Shown here piece by piece: positions 51,238 to 59,688 of a DNA stretch of 64,000 bases. The notes below the pieces were generated by a model. The model was given only the letters and a program-made list of their open reading frames with translations. It did no database searches and had not been told where the DNA came from. The stretch is taken from contig CADBYS010000001.1 of NCBI GenBank assembly GCA_902798965.1, positions 1-64,000 on the forward strand, in the 5' to 3' direction. Positions within the stretch are counted from its first letter, which is position 1. Each line of letters starts with the position of its first letter. Position numbers and translations under genes: made by a program. Origin of the DNA: an uncultured Bacteroidales bacterium. Its GTDB lineage: Bacteria > Bacteroidota > Bacteroidia > Bacteroidales > Paludibacteraceae.

Positions 51238-52704
51238 CTATAATGGTTTATCATCTGGAATACAATGGTCGTAGAAAGATAGCTCTGAACACGCCTTTTG
51301 TGCATATTTGGAGATTGTCAAGTCGTTAATAGGAGAAATCCAATACATAATAACGGTAATACAAAATTCGTCTTTTCGTGCCGTAAAAGTGTACCTATAA
51401 GGGCAAATACGACGATTATCATTCTTATAATTTAGCACATAAACGATTCCTTTTTCACGATTTTCAGCATTTTGCGCTTCTTCTTCAATTTCTTCGGTTA
51501 AGATTACGTCTGGCGTATAATGCCGGCTGCTGTCATCGAAAGTCACATTGAAAGATGTAAGAAAAGCATCCGTGTCCTTGAAATGAATTGTCGGATAACT
51601 GTTATCAAGGGAATTCAATTTGCTGTTTTCCGGTATAATCTGTTTTGGGATATCACACAGGTATCTATATAAATAATTGCAAAGTGATTCAACGAATTCA
51701 TAATTCTCAAAGAATGAAAGTTGATTTTTTGATAACGTATTAAATATAGCATCAACCATTTGACGAAAAGAAAGGTGTGTAAAATCATAATCATTCAAGC
51801 ACCAGTAAAAGGCGTCTAATAATGCATCCCAGTCGCTATCCTCTAAAGGTTTACCATAGCCATATTCAATCACCTCACGAAAGATATCATCGTCAAAGGC
51901 ATCTGCTGTGAAAGGATTAAACGGATGACGTTTGGACGGTTTGAAATAATTGGCGTTCTGATAATACTTATCCACGGTATTCCAAGTAGCACAATGAAGT
52001 CCGCCTCCTAAACGCGTGAGTGTCTGCACATACTTAATCGGATAAACAATGCAGTTGGGAAATGCCTCTTGAATGCGTTTCAATGCCAGTTCGTCGGTTG
52101 GCTTGCCAAGTTGAGCCATAAAAATCTTATTGCCTACGCGCAGAAAATTGAGGTATTCCCAACTTAAGTCTGTAATGAGTGAGCCATTGTCAGCGATAGC
52201 CATCATTCCGTCCACATGGCCGTAGATGTCAGACTTGTCCCAATGCACAAATTGAATAGAGCGCGCGTTGAGAATTTGCTTTAGGTTGTTGATGAGTTCC
52301 TGGCGTGGAATGTGTGCATTTTCAAGGAATACTTTGTCCGTCATATATACACGACCACGTTTGTCTGTGAGAATATTTCCGCCGTCCACAACTATATTGT
52401 GATGAAAAGGAGTTATTCCCATTTCATCCAAGATATACGCGATGTTGGGTTTATATTTGGCATAACGCGGCGCACGCAAGTAATCCGGATTATACTCCAG
52501 TTGCTCTATACTGCCGTTTTTGTCAATAGTAATTGGCATGTAGTCACGCGCCCAAAGATGCGTTTTGTCATGCGTGAAAGGAATTTCCTGATACTTAACA
52601 TGAGCCAACTCAAATGCTTCGGTTAGGCTTTTGTACAAACTCGGGAAATGGAGTCGAAGTGCCATCGGTATGAATACTAAATCAGTTTGCGAATCGTGTA
52701 ACAT
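51238..52704 (-). CDS. PAD/agmatine-deiminase-fold enzyme with extra C-terminal domain
   Basis: A 488-residue protein. The first 250 residues match the guanidino-group-modifying superfamily (agmatine deiminase, Porphyromonas-type PAD): HLWARDYMPI (49-58), IVVDGGNIL, DIYGHVDGMMAIAD with the catalytic His and Asp, and GGGLHCATWN with the nucleophilic Cys. The remaining 240 residues (SKRHPFNPFTADAFDDDIFR onward) form an acidic domain I do not recognise. No signal peptide, so it is probably cytoplasmic, unlike secreted PAD. Substrate could be agmatine, arginine or a protein arginine. Two tiny genes follow without gaps. Confidence 0.8.
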   Translation of the reverse strand: MLHDSQTDLVFIPMALRLHFPSLYKSLTEAFELAHVKYQEIPFTHDKTHLWARDYMPITIDKNGSIEQLEYNPDYLRAPRYAKYKPNIAYILDEMGITPFHHNIVVDGGNILTDKRGRVYMTDKVFLENAHIPRQELINNLKQILNARSIQFVHWDKSDIYGHVDGMMAIADNGSLITDLSWEYLNFLRVGNKIFMAQLGKPTDELALKRIQEAFPNCIVYPIKYVQTLTRLGGGLHCATWNTVDKYYQNANYFKPSKRHPFNPFTADAFDDDIFREVIEYGYGKPLEDSDWDALLDAFYWCLNDYDFTHLSFRQMVDAIFNTLSKNQLSFFENYEFVESLCNYLYRYLCDIPKQIIPENSKLNSLDNSYPTIHFKDTDAFLTSFNVTFDDSSRHYTPDVILTEEIEEEAQNAENREKGIVYVLNYKNDNRRICPYRYTFTARKDEFCITVIMYWISPINDLTISKYAQKACSELSFYDHCIPDDKPL

Positions 52705-52832
52705 AATCTTTGCAATTTAATTGTTAATAAATTTGTAATTAAGTTTACGATGCAAAGGTATATCTTTTTTCGCGCAATTCCCAATATTTTCCGCTAAAGT
52801 TCGTTAAAAGTTCAGGAGAAGATATCATGCAT

Positions 52833-52857
52833 AAAAAAAGAGGACTATGTCCTCTTA
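52833..52857 (-). terminator. Terminator
   Basis: Stem AAGAGGAC / GTCCTCTT with loop ATA and a T-run on the minus strand, 7 bp after the stop of the gene ending at 52864. Confidence 0.8.
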
Positions 52858-52863
52858 GATGAT

Positions 52864-53457
52864 TTATTTAATTTTAAGATTTCCTTTATAATCCCATGGA
52901 TATGCTCTATAATCTTTGTGTTCTTTCCAAAGTTCTTTTGGAATACAATATCTGAAATTTTGTTTTTCTGATATATTATGACGTGGGATAGAGATAGGAT
53001 CTATTTTTGTCTCTCTTGGATAGTACTCAAGCATAGGTACTTCGTTATTTTCTCCTAATGCATCAAATTGAAATAACTTTGCTCTTGTTTTTATTGGACC
53101 ATAGAAAAATTTTTCCTCACATTCTATCGAACGAAGGAGTATTCCTCCGTATGAATTTTCATCGCTTTTGAAAGTAAGGTCTACACCAAAATCATGATTG
53201 AACCATTCTCCAGCCTCTGTTATGCGTTCGTATGTAATATTAGCAGTGTCGGTTAAGTTATAATAAAACTCTATCTCGACCATGCGATATAACTTATCTC
53301 CTTTTCGTATGACAAAATTGTTAAGCAGATTAAATGCTATTTCTTCAAATTTGTTAGTTGGATTCTCTAAACTCCTACGCAATTCGTTGATTTTATCTAT
53401 TCTAACTTTTGAGTTATTTGATTGAGAAACGGCATATGTTTCTTTTTGTGTTTCCAT
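52864..53457 (-). CDS. Hypothetical protein
   Basis: A 197-residue soluble protein. Central part is beta-rich (YRMVEIEFYYNLTDTANITY, FGVDLTFKSDENSYGGILLR) and the end is aromatic and basic (YCIPKELWKEHKDYRAYPWD). The phrase order FYY...NHDFGVDL...GGILLRSI faintly recalls 3-methyladenine DNA glycosylase (AAG) proteins, but I would not name it on that. It is monocistronic with its own terminator. Confidence 0.6.
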   Translation of the reverse strand: METQKETYAVSQSNNSKVRIDKINELRRSLENPTNKFEEIAFNLLNNFVIRKGDKLYRMVEIEFYYNLTDTANITYERITEAGEWFNHDFGVDLTFKSDENSYGGILLRSIECEEKFFYGPIKTRAKLFQFDALGENNEVPMLEYYPRETKIDPISIPRHNISEKQNFRYCIPKELWKEHKDYRAYPWDYKGNLKIK

Positions 53458-53522
53458 ATTGCTTAATTTTATTTGTGGAATATAGCGGACTCGAAATGAG
53501 ATAAGCTAATACCCCAAGTTAA

Positions 53523-53675
53523 TTAAATAGATACCGTGAACGGATCTACATACTTCACTTTACCATTCTCGCTACAAACGAGCGGTTGGTTGTCGCGACG
53601 GTGTTGCTCAACAACCTTACGGTAGGACTCTTGTAGTCCGTTACTTAACAATTCATCTAATTCTCGTTCGCTCAT
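53523..53675 (-). CDS. Small partner of the zeta-like protein
   Basis: A 50-residue protein (MSERELDELLSNGLQESYRK, then VVEQHRRDNQPLVCSENGKV). ATG overlaps the zeta-like stop as ATGA. N-terminal half helical, C-terminal half with a short strand. Coupled position suggests an antitoxin or a regulator of the P-loop protein, although epsilon antitoxins normally precede zeta. Confidence 0.6.
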   Translation of the reverse strand: MSERELDELLSNGLQESYRKVVEQHRRDNQPLVCSENGKVKYVDPFTVSI

Positions 53676-54250
53676 ATACAATTAATTAGTTTGTTCCACA
53701 TCTGTTGATCATATATATACATCTGATTTGTTGCTTTGCTATTTTTCGCAACAAAAATCGGATCTCCATGTTCATTGTTAAATATACGTGTGTTGTCACA
53801 TATCGGGATATACAAGTTCAGTAAGTTATAGATGCCGCGCTTGAAGCGACGACGGATATCTTCTTCGGGGATGTTATGCCCACCGTTACTTACCCGCTGT
53901 GCTACACGAGCTATCGCTTGCTCCTCATTCTCCAAAAAGAAAAAGATCAAGTGCACCTTATATCCTAACGCTTGCGCGCGGCGCACGAGTCGCACGTGCG
54001 AACGCGTAGCAAGTGTCGTTTCGATAGCAAAATCTACACGTTGCGGCAACAATTCCTCTATGCGCTGCAACATGATACGACCGGCTTGAATAGATACCGC
54101 TTCCGGAGCAAAAGGCGACAAGCCGCGCGCTATCTCATCCGCATTCACAAAGTTCGGGCAATGCAACACCTGGGGCAGCAAGTTGTACGAGGCAGTTGTC
54201 TTACCTGCACCGTTCGGTCCGGAAATAATATATAAATTAGGCTGCTGCAT
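53672..54250 (-). CDS. Zeta-toxin-like P-loop kinase
   Basis: A 192-residue protein. Walker A ISGPNGAGKTTASYN (9-23), the NADEIARGLSPFAPEA segment and FAIETTLATRSHVRLVRRA match chromosomal zeta-toxin family kinases, which in plasmid systems phosphorylate UDP-N-acetylglucosamine and block cell-wall synthesis. A lid-like RRFKRGIYNLLNLYIPICD follows. It is shorter than plasmid zeta. The following 50-residue gene is coupled by overlap. Whether it is toxic or a benign AAA-type kinase cannot be told. Confidence 0.8.
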   Translation of the reverse strand: MQQPNLYIISGPNGAGKTTASYNLLPQVLHCPNFVNADEIARGLSPFAPEAVSIQAGRIMLQRIEELLPQRVDFAIETTLATRSHVRLVRRAQALGYKVHLIFFFLENEEQAIARVAQRVSNGGHNIPEEDIRRRFKRGIYNLLNLYIPICDNTRIFNNEHGDPIFVAKNSKATNQMYIYDQQMWNKLINCI

Positions 54251-54394
54251 ATATTGCCGTTAGTCTTAGCACATTTTGCGACTGCAAAATTACAAAAAAT
54301 AATCCACATTTCCAAATTTCCGAAAGGATTTTCTTCGAAAAATTAAGTTTTGCAAGAAAAATTGCATAATTTTCCCGAAAAGAACACCGAAAAC

Positions 54395-54425
54395 TTGCAA
54401 ATATCAGATTTTTTTAGTAACTTTG
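54395..54425 (+). promoter_or_regulatory. Host promoter of the sugar kinase
   Basis: TTG (54395-54397), 20 bp, TAACTTTG (54418-54425), 20 bp before the ATG at 54446. Confidence 0.8.
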
Positions 54426-54445
54426 CATCAAATAACTAAGCAACC

Positions 54446-55357
54446 ATGAAACGCGTAATTGGAATAGGAGAAACGGTTCTGGATATCTTGTTCAAGAACG
54501 ACCAGCCGCAAAAAGCCGTGCCGGGAGGCTCAACCTTCAACAGTATCGTCTCACTCGGTCGTGCCGGTGTGCCGTGCGCCATGATCACCCAAACCGGTAG
54601 TGACCATATCGGCGATATGATCTGCGACTTTCTGCGCAAGAACGGTGTTTCCGACGAGTTCGTTTGCCGCAAGCCGAACACCAAATCGCATATCACCCTC
54701 GCTTTCCTCAACGAGCACAACGACGCGCAGTACGAGTTCTACAAGGATCATGCGACAGCCATCCTGGACAACCAACTGCCGCACATCACAGCTGATGATA
54801 TCATTCTTTTCGGCTCGTTCTTTGCCATCAATCCCGTGATTCGTCCTGTCACGCGCAAGCTCTTAACAGAAGCCCACGATGCCGGAGCGTGGCTCTATTA
54901 TGATGTCAATTTCCGCAAGAACCATATAGCCGACCTGCCAAACATCTTACCGAACATCGAAGAGAACATGCGCCTTGCGTCTGTCGTGCGCGGTTCGATG
55001 GAGGACTTCGACTATCTGTTTGGCTTGCAAGACCCCGACGCTATTTATGAGCGGGTAGGGCAGTATTGCCCTACGCTTATCCTCACCAACGGAGCACGAT
55101 CGATTCACATTTTTGAAAGGGACAAAGTGACTAAGTACCAAGTACCAAAGATCGACACAGTCAGCACCGTTGGAGCCGGAGATAACTTCAATGCCGGTTA
55201 CATCTACGCCAAGCTCCGTGGCATCAACGACCAACCCTCCCGCATAGCTATGGCGCAACGCTGGAGTCAGGACGTTTGCCGTCAACTCGGCAATAACATC
55301 AGCGATGCACTGGTAAAACAACTTAAGAAAGAGCAATTGCAAAGAGCGAACCAATAG
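54446..55357 (+). CDS. PfkB-family carbohydrate kinase
   Basis: A 303-residue sugar kinase of the ribokinase/PfkB family, phosphorylating a sugar (fructose or ribose-like) with ATP. Motifs: IGIGETVLDILF at the N-terminus, AVPGGSTFNSIVSLGRAGVP (signature 1), LILTNGARSIHIF, and IDTVSTVGAGDNFNAGYIYA (signature 2, with catalytic Asp in GAGD and the anion hole). Length is typical. It is a single gene with its own promoter. Fructokinase is the likeliest specificity but this is not shown by the sequence. Confidence 0.88.
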   Translation: MKRVIGIGETVLDILFKNDQPQKAVPGGSTFNSIVSLGRAGVPCAMITQTGSDHIGDMICDFLRKNGVSDEFVCRKPNTKSHITLAFLNEHNDAQYEFYKDHATAILDNQLPHITADDIILFGSFFAINPVIRPVTRKLLTEAHDAGAWLYYDVNFRKNHIADLPNILPNIEENMRLASVVRGSMEDFDYLFGLQDPDAIYERVGQYCPTLILTNGARSIHIFERDKVTKYQVPKIDTVSTVGAGDNFNAGYIYAKLRGINDQPSRIAMAQRWSQDVCRQLGNNISDALVKQLKKEQLQRANQ

Positions 55358-55486
55358 GAATAAGTGTGTATTTTGAGCAGAGAAACACGGAATAAGTGTA
55401 TTATTTTGGTATGTAAAAATAGGAATAAGTGTATATTTTGAGCGGAAAAATACGGAATAAGTGTGAAAAATTTGCATATTTTAAAT
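55357..55486. repeat. Four tandem 32-33-bp repeats
   Basis: GGAATAAGTGTG/A starts at 55357, 55389, 55422 and 55454; three units continue with TATTTTGAGC or a variant. The array starts in the stop codon of the sugar kinase and ends at the promoter of the ATPase gene. Confidence 0.75.
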
Positions 55487-55502
55487 AATTTTATTATCTT
55501 TG
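55471..55502 (+). promoter_or_regulatory. Host promoter of the DUF4143 ATPase
   Basis: TTTG (55471-55474), 20 bp, TATCTTTG (55495-55502), 24 bp before the ATG at 55526. Confidence 0.8.
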
Positions 55503-55525
55503 TGGCGTCTAAATGAGAGAATTAT

Positions 55526-56902
55526 ATGTTACAGCGTAAGTTTTCATCCGTGATTGAGCATTATCTTACGGAAGATACCGACAAGATTCTTCTTGTCAAT
55601 GGTGCCCGACAGATAGGTAAATCTTATCTGATTCGTTATGTTGGGAATAAAGTTTTCAAGAATTTTGTAGAGATCAACCTGCAAGAAGACAAGGAAAACC
55701 TCGCAGTATTTGCGAATGTTCGGAGTACGCAAGATATGTATTTGCAAATAGCTGCAATGACCAGCAAACGCCTTGGAGACAAATCCGATACGTTGATTTT
55801 CCTGGATGAGATACAGGCTTATCCACATCTGCTTACAATGCTTAAGTTCCTACGCGAAGATGGACAATACCATTTCATCGCATCAGGGTCACAACTGGGT
55901 ATTGCCCTACATGAGACTCCTTCCGTACCGATAGGAAGCATTGCTATTGAGACGATGTACCCTTTGGATTTTGAGGAGTTCCTATGGGCTAACGGAGTAA
56001 CACAAGCGCCGATTGATGATATAAAGCAGCATTTCCTTGATGGAAAGCCATTGCCTGAAGGATTGCACCGATATCTGCTGCAACTGTTCAAGTTGTACCT
56101 GCTGGTAGGCGGATTGCCAGAGGCTATCAACAAGTTCTTGCCGGCTCGGAATATCCGAGAAGTAAGAAAAGTGCACCAATTCATCCATGAACTATATCGA
56201 ACAGACGCATCGAAATACGACGAGGAGCGTAAACTGAAGATCCGCCGCATATACGACATGCTACCCAGCCAACTGGAGAACAAGAAGAAGCGTATCGTAT
56301 ATCAGAACATTGAAGATAAGAAGGGCAAACGTTTTACGGATTACCAAGACGAGTTCGAATACCTGATTGAATCCGGCATTGCATTGGATGTGAAGGCAGT
56401 CAGCCAACCTAAATATCCGCTGATTGAATCGAGTTCAAAGAACCTGATGAAACTCTATCTCAACGATGTAGGTTTGCTTACAAGTCTGCTCTATGGATTG
56501 AACATCAATGCAGTCCTCAACGACGAACGCAGCATAAACTTAGGCTCTGTATATGAGTCGGTGGTTGCTCAGGAACTACGCGCACACGGATACGACCTAT
56601 ATTACTATGACAACAAAAAGAAAGGCGAGGTTGATTACCTCATCAATGACACAGATACGGTACAAGTGCTGCCTATCGAAGTGAAATCCGGAAAAGATTA
56701 TAAGGAACATAGTGCCCTGACAAATTTCTTGGATGATAACGAGTATAATATACATCAAGCTATTGTGCTCTCTAACGAACAAGAAGTATATCAAGAGAAT
56801 GGTATCCGTTATATGCCTATTTATTACGTTATGTTCCTTCAGCAATCACCTTCCAATGATGTAATCCTTCCCACGTTGGAAATACCGGCTGAAATGAGAT
56901 AA
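55526..56902 (+). CDS. AAA ATPase with DUF4143 nuclease-like domain
   Basis: A 458-residue protein. N-terminal AAA_14 domain: Walker A LVNGARQIGKSYLIRY (23-38), Walker B TLIFLDEIQAYP and sensor HFIASGSQLG. The C-terminal DUF4143 domain includes GSVYESVVAQELRAHGYD, YYDNKKKGEVDYLI and VLPIEVKSGKDYKEH, i.e. the D...ExK pattern of the PD-(D/E)xK fold. These proteins are very common in anaerobes, often multi-copy. DNA transactions or toxin-antitoxin-like behaviour have been proposed but no role is proven. Confidence 0.88.
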   Translation: MLQRKFSSVIEHYLTEDTDKILLVNGARQIGKSYLIRYVGNKVFKNFVEINLQEDKENLAVFANVRSTQDMYLQIAAMTSKRLGDKSDTLIFLDEIQAYPHLLTMLKFLREDGQYHFIASGSQLGIALHETPSVPIGSIAIETMYPLDFEEFLWANGVTQAPIDDIKQHFLDGKPLPEGLHRYLLQLFKLYLLVGGLPEAINKFLPARNIREVRKVHQFIHELYRTDASKYDEERKLKIRRIYDMLPSQLENKKKRIVYQNIEDKKGKRFTDYQDEFEYLIESGIALDVKAVSQPKYPLIESSSKNLMKLYLNDVGLLTSLLYGLNINAVLNDERSINLGSVYESVVAQELRAHGYDLYYYDNKKKGEVDYLINDTDTVQVLPIEVKSGKDYKEHSALTNFLDDNEYNIHQAIVLSNEQEVYQENGIRYMPIYYVMFLQQSPSNDVILPTLEIPAEMR

Positions 56903-56940
56903 TATATCATTGCGCCAAAACCTCAAAGACAATAGACTAT

Positions 56941-57381
56941 ATGACCAAACAAGAGACATATCAAACCCTGCTGCTACAGATTGAAGCGCTGGTAGCCGGA
57001 GAGACGGACATGATAGCCAACATGGCGAACGTCGCGGCTGTGCTCCACGAGACGTTCGGTTTTTGGTGGACGGGATTCTATCGCGCTGAGGGGCAGCAAC
57101 TCGTCTTAGGTCCGTTCCAAGGCCCGATAGCATGCACGCGTATCCCCTTTGGTCGCGGTGTATGTGGCACAGCTTGGCAACGCACCGAAACGGTCATCGT
57201 CCCCAACGTCCATGAGTTTGCCGGACATATAGCGTGTTCCTCAGCTTCCAATAGCGAGATCGTTGTTCCGATTTTGCATGACGGAATAGTGGTAGCAGTC
57301 CTGGATATCGACAGCACCGATTTCAACACCTTCGATGCAATTGACCAACACTACCTGGAACAAATTGCCGGGATGCTATAG
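56941..57381 (+). CDS. msrC: Free methionine-(R)-sulfoxide reductase (GAF domain)
   Basis: A 146-residue single GAF-domain enzyme that reduces free methionine-R-sulfoxide, part of oxidative-damage repair. The active-site cysteines are present: GPIACTRIPFGRGVCGTAWQ (two Cys) and GHIACSSASNSEIVVPI (third, catalytic). FGFWWTGFYRAEGQQLVLGP and VLDIDSTDFNTFDAIDQHYL are typical of the family. It follows the ATPase by 38 bp. Confidence 0.9.
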   Translation: MTKQETYQTLLLQIEALVAGETDMIANMANVAAVLHETFGFWWTGFYRAEGQQLVLGPFQGPIACTRIPFGRGVCGTAWQRTETVIVPNVHEFAGHIACSSASNSEIVVPILHDGIVVAVLDIDSTDFNTFDAIDQHYLEQIAGML

Positions 57382-57451
57382 CATTTTTGCACTTAAAATC
57401 TCGCATTTTGCAAAAAAAAAGTAAAAAATATTGCAAAAAATAACGATAATG

Positions 57452-57490
57452 TTTGCATATATGCGCAAAAAGTTGTATCTTTGCGCAAAA
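57452..57490 (+). promoter_or_regulatory. hipBA promoter with direct-repeat operator
   Basis: TTTG (57452-57455), 20 bp, TATCTTTG (57476-57483). TGCGCAAAA occurs at 57462-57470 and again at 57482-57490, 20 bp apart, the second overlapping the -7 box. This fits autoregulation by the HTH antitoxin. Confidence 0.65.
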
Positions 57491-57515
57491 TTTCGAACAT
57501 TAAGACGAAAAAGCA

Positions 57516-57827
57516 ATGAAAAGAGAACTGTTACCAAAACATAAACGGATGCTATCGCAACTGGGTGAGCAGATACGGATGGCTCGGTTGCGTCGTGATC
57601 TGTCGTCCGAGCAAGTGGCTGAGCGTGCCGGGATAGCGCGTAACACACTGATCAAGATCGAAAACGGAGATGAAGGTGTGGCTATCGGTTCGTACTTCCG
57701 GGTGCTGATTGTGCTGGGGCTGGAGGAGGATCTGCTGACAATAGCAAGCGATGATGTGCTGGGACGTAAGTTGCAAGATGCGGGACTGAAAGTGCAGAAA
57801 CGTGCCACCAAACAGCCACAAGGATGA
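57516..57827 (+). CDS. hipB: HipB-type HTH antitoxin
   Basis: A 103-residue Xre-family regulator. The helix-turn-helix spans about 14-70 (LGEQIRMARLRRDLSSEQVA, ERAGIARNTLIKIENGDEG). The tail is basic (KVQKRATKQPQG). It should bind the direct repeats in its own promoter and neutralise HipA. The toxin gene overlaps by 4 bp. Confidence 0.88.
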   Translation: MKRELLPKHKRMLSQLGEQIRMARLRRDLSSEQVAERAGIARNTLIKIENGDEGVAIGSYFRVLIVLGLEEDLLTIASDDVLGRKLQDAGLKVQKRATKQPQG

Positions 57828-59056
57828 AGACTATTTATGTATATTGGGACGATGCGCAGACGGTGAGTCCGATGCCAGTGGGCCGACTGTATGCAGATGC
57901 GATTCGAGGGAAAGAGGTGTTCTCGTTCGAGTTTGATGCGTCGTGGCTGAAGCTGAGCGTTTGTCGTCATCTGGATCCGGATCTGCAGTTGTTCAGCGGC
58001 CCCCAATACGTGTCGGACAAGAAGCCGAACTTTGGTGTGTTTACCGATTCGTGTCCGGATAGATGGGGCCGGGTGCTGATGGAGCGTAGGGAGTCCATTC
58101 GTGCCAAAGCGGAAGGACAAGGCAGAAAACCGTTGATGGAGAGTGATTTTCTGCTGGGAGTGCATGACGAGACGCGTATTGGTGCGCTGCGGTTCAAGAC
58201 AGCAGAAGATGGGGCGTTCTTGGATGATGAGCCGGATTATGCGGCGCCTCCGTTGGCATCGTTGCGGGAGTTACAAGAGGCGAGTTGGCACTTGGAATCC
58301 GATGATGATGCGGATGTGCGGAGATGGTTGCAGATCCTGCTGGCTCCGGGTTCGTCGTTAGGTGGAGCTCGTCCGAAAGCGAACATCCGCAAGCCGGACG
58401 GTTCGCTATGGATAGCTAAGTTCCCGAGCCGTAACGACAGGACGGACGTGGGAGCATGGGAAGCAGTGGCGATGACATTGGCTGAGCGATGCAAGGTAAC
58501 AGTGGCGCCATTCGAGATAGTGCGGTATGGACAGTATGCGACGTTCATGACGCGACGTTTTGACAGGAACGCGGAAGGGAAGCGAGTGCATTTCACGTCA
58601 GCGATGTCGATGTTGGGCTATGCGGACGGACAGACGGACGGTTGTTCGTACCTGGAGATAGCGGAATGGATAAGCCGTTACAGCGCACAAGTGACAGTGG
58701 ATCTGGCGCAGATGTGGCGTAGGATCGTGTTTAATATCGCGATAAGCAACTGCGACGACCATTTGCGTAATCATGGGTTTCTGCTGACGAAGCAGGGTTG
58801 GCGATTGTCACCGGCTTATGACTTGAATCCGTCGTATTACAGGGGAGGACTGAGTCTGAACATCACGGAGGCTGATAATGCGCTGGATATGGATTTGGCG
58901 CGGGAGGTGGCACCGTTCTTTGGCGTGCCGGAGAAGGATGCGGAGGCGATAATCGGTGAGGTGCGCGACGCGGTGAGCGGTTGGCGACGTGTGGCGAGTA
59001 AGCTGGGCATTTCGCGTGAGGAGCAGGAGATGATGGCAGGGGCGTTTGGGGAGTGA
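57824..59056 (+). CDS. hipA: HipA-family serine/threonine kinase toxin
   Basis: A 410-residue kinase. Motifs: LLAPGSSLGGARPKANI (Gly-rich loop with the serine that is autophosphorylated in HipA), LWIAKFPS (ATP lysine), FNIAISNCDDHLRNHGFLL (catalytic loop, N-x-D-D-H-x2-N) and WRLSPAYDLNPS (metal-binding DLNP, equivalent of DFG). E. coli HipA phosphorylates glutamyl-tRNA synthetase and causes persistence; the target here is unknown. Full length, no lesions. It is coupled to hipB. Confidence 0.9.
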   Translation: MKTIYVYWDDAQTVSPMPVGRLYADAIRGKEVFSFEFDASWLKLSVCRHLDPDLQLFSGPQYVSDKKPNFGVFTDSCPDRWGRVLMERRESIRAKAEGQGRKPLMESDFLLGVHDETRIGALRFKTAEDGAFLDDEPDYAAPPLASLRELQEASWHLESDDDADVRRWLQILLAPGSSLGGARPKANIRKPDGSLWIAKFPSRNDRTDVGAWEAVAMTLAERCKVTVAPFEIVRYGQYATFMTRRFDRNAEGKRVHFTSAMSMLGYADGQTDGCSYLEIAEWISRYSAQVTVDLAQMWRRIVFNIAISNCDDHLRNHGFLLTKQGWRLSPAYDLNPSYYRGGLSLNITEADNALDMDLAREVAPFFGVPEKDAEAIIGEVRDAVSGWRRVASKLGISREEQEMMAGAFGE

Positions 59057-59163
59057 GTGTAGTCATTTTCTCAAAGAATTTGGGTTATTTCACACCTCTT
59101 TGCACTTAAAATCTCGCATTTTGAGTGCAAAATTCAAAAAAATCTTACTTTTCTGCATATTCA

Positions 59164-59195
59164 TTTGCAAATATCAAATTTTTTTTGTATCTTTG
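59164..59195 (+). promoter_or_regulatory. Host promoter
   Basis: TTTG (59164-59167), 20 bp, TATCTTTG (59188-59195), 27 bp before the ATG at 59223. Confidence 0.8.
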
Positions 59196-59222
59196 CAAAC
59201 AAAATTGAAAACAAAACTTATT

Positions 59223-59471
59223 ATGCCAGAGATTAGTTCTCTAAAGGTAACGAATGCTGATTATGTCCGCGACCATGTGTTGCGTCTGTCATTTAATGAT
59301 GGCACAACTAAACTTGTGGACTTTTGGCCTTTAGCACAAAAAGGTATTTGCACCAAGTTGCAGAATTTGGATTATTTCCGCAACTATACCTTAGACCCTT
59401 TCACTGTGGATTGGTCTAATGAAATTGGCTTTGCTCCTGAATATCTTCACGAAATAGGAGTGGCCTCATAA
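59223..59471 (+). CDS. DUF2442-family protein
   Basis: An 82-residue protein (MPEISSLKVTNADYVRDHVL), ATG fixed by the promoter 27 bp upstream. RLSFNDGTTKLVDFWPLAQKGI and TVDWSNEIGFAPEYLHEIG are characteristic of DUF2442, small proteins often found beside toxin-like or DUF4160 genes. The biochemical role is unknown. A 44-bp repeat follows its stop immediately. Confidence 0.75.
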   Translation: MPEISSLKVTNADYVRDHVLRLSFNDGTTKLVDFWPLAQKGICTKLQNLDYFRNYTLDPFTVDWSNEIGFAPEYLHEIGVAS

Positions 59472-59474
59472 CAT

Positions 59475-59518
59475 CGTCCTTCCGACCGAATCGGAATAGT
59501 CAGGTCTTAGACGATAAA
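59475..59518 (+). repeat. 44-bp repeat with hairpin, copy 1
   Basis: CGTCCTTCCGACCGAATCGG then AATAGTCAGGTCTTAGACGA and TAAA. Contains TTCCGA-n5-TCGGAA. Copy 2 at 60232-60275 differs only in the hairpin loop (CCGAA versus ACAAA). The two copies bracket the genes at 59554-60200. Confidence 0.75.
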
Positions 59519-59553
59519 ATGGACACAAAAACTAAAACAAAACAAACACCAAT

Positions 59554-59688
59554 ATGTCAGTACAAGAGATTCATCAGAGAGAGAGACAGTATCTTCTTGA
59601 GCAGACAATGAAACCGATTGACTACCAATGGGAGATTCAACACCATCGTCAAATGCACGAAGCCTACGAGCGCAGCTTGCAGGTTTAG
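59554..59688 (+). CDS. 44-residue ORF, possible 5' part of the next gene
   Basis: MSVQEIHQRERQYLLEQTMK and PIDYQWEIQHHRQMHEAYER, ending SLQV. It overlaps the following frame by 61 bp. Its helical, charged sequence could continue naturally into the other frame near 59680 (GLDRVEQHAVAYQW), so this may be one gene with a frameshift rather than two genes. Confidence 0.45.
   Translation: MSVQEIHQRERQYLLEQTMKPIDYQWEIQHHRQMHEAYERSLQV

Noticed and set aside
55357-55486. Short CRISPR
   Set aside because: The 32-bp units are contiguous repeats without spacers.
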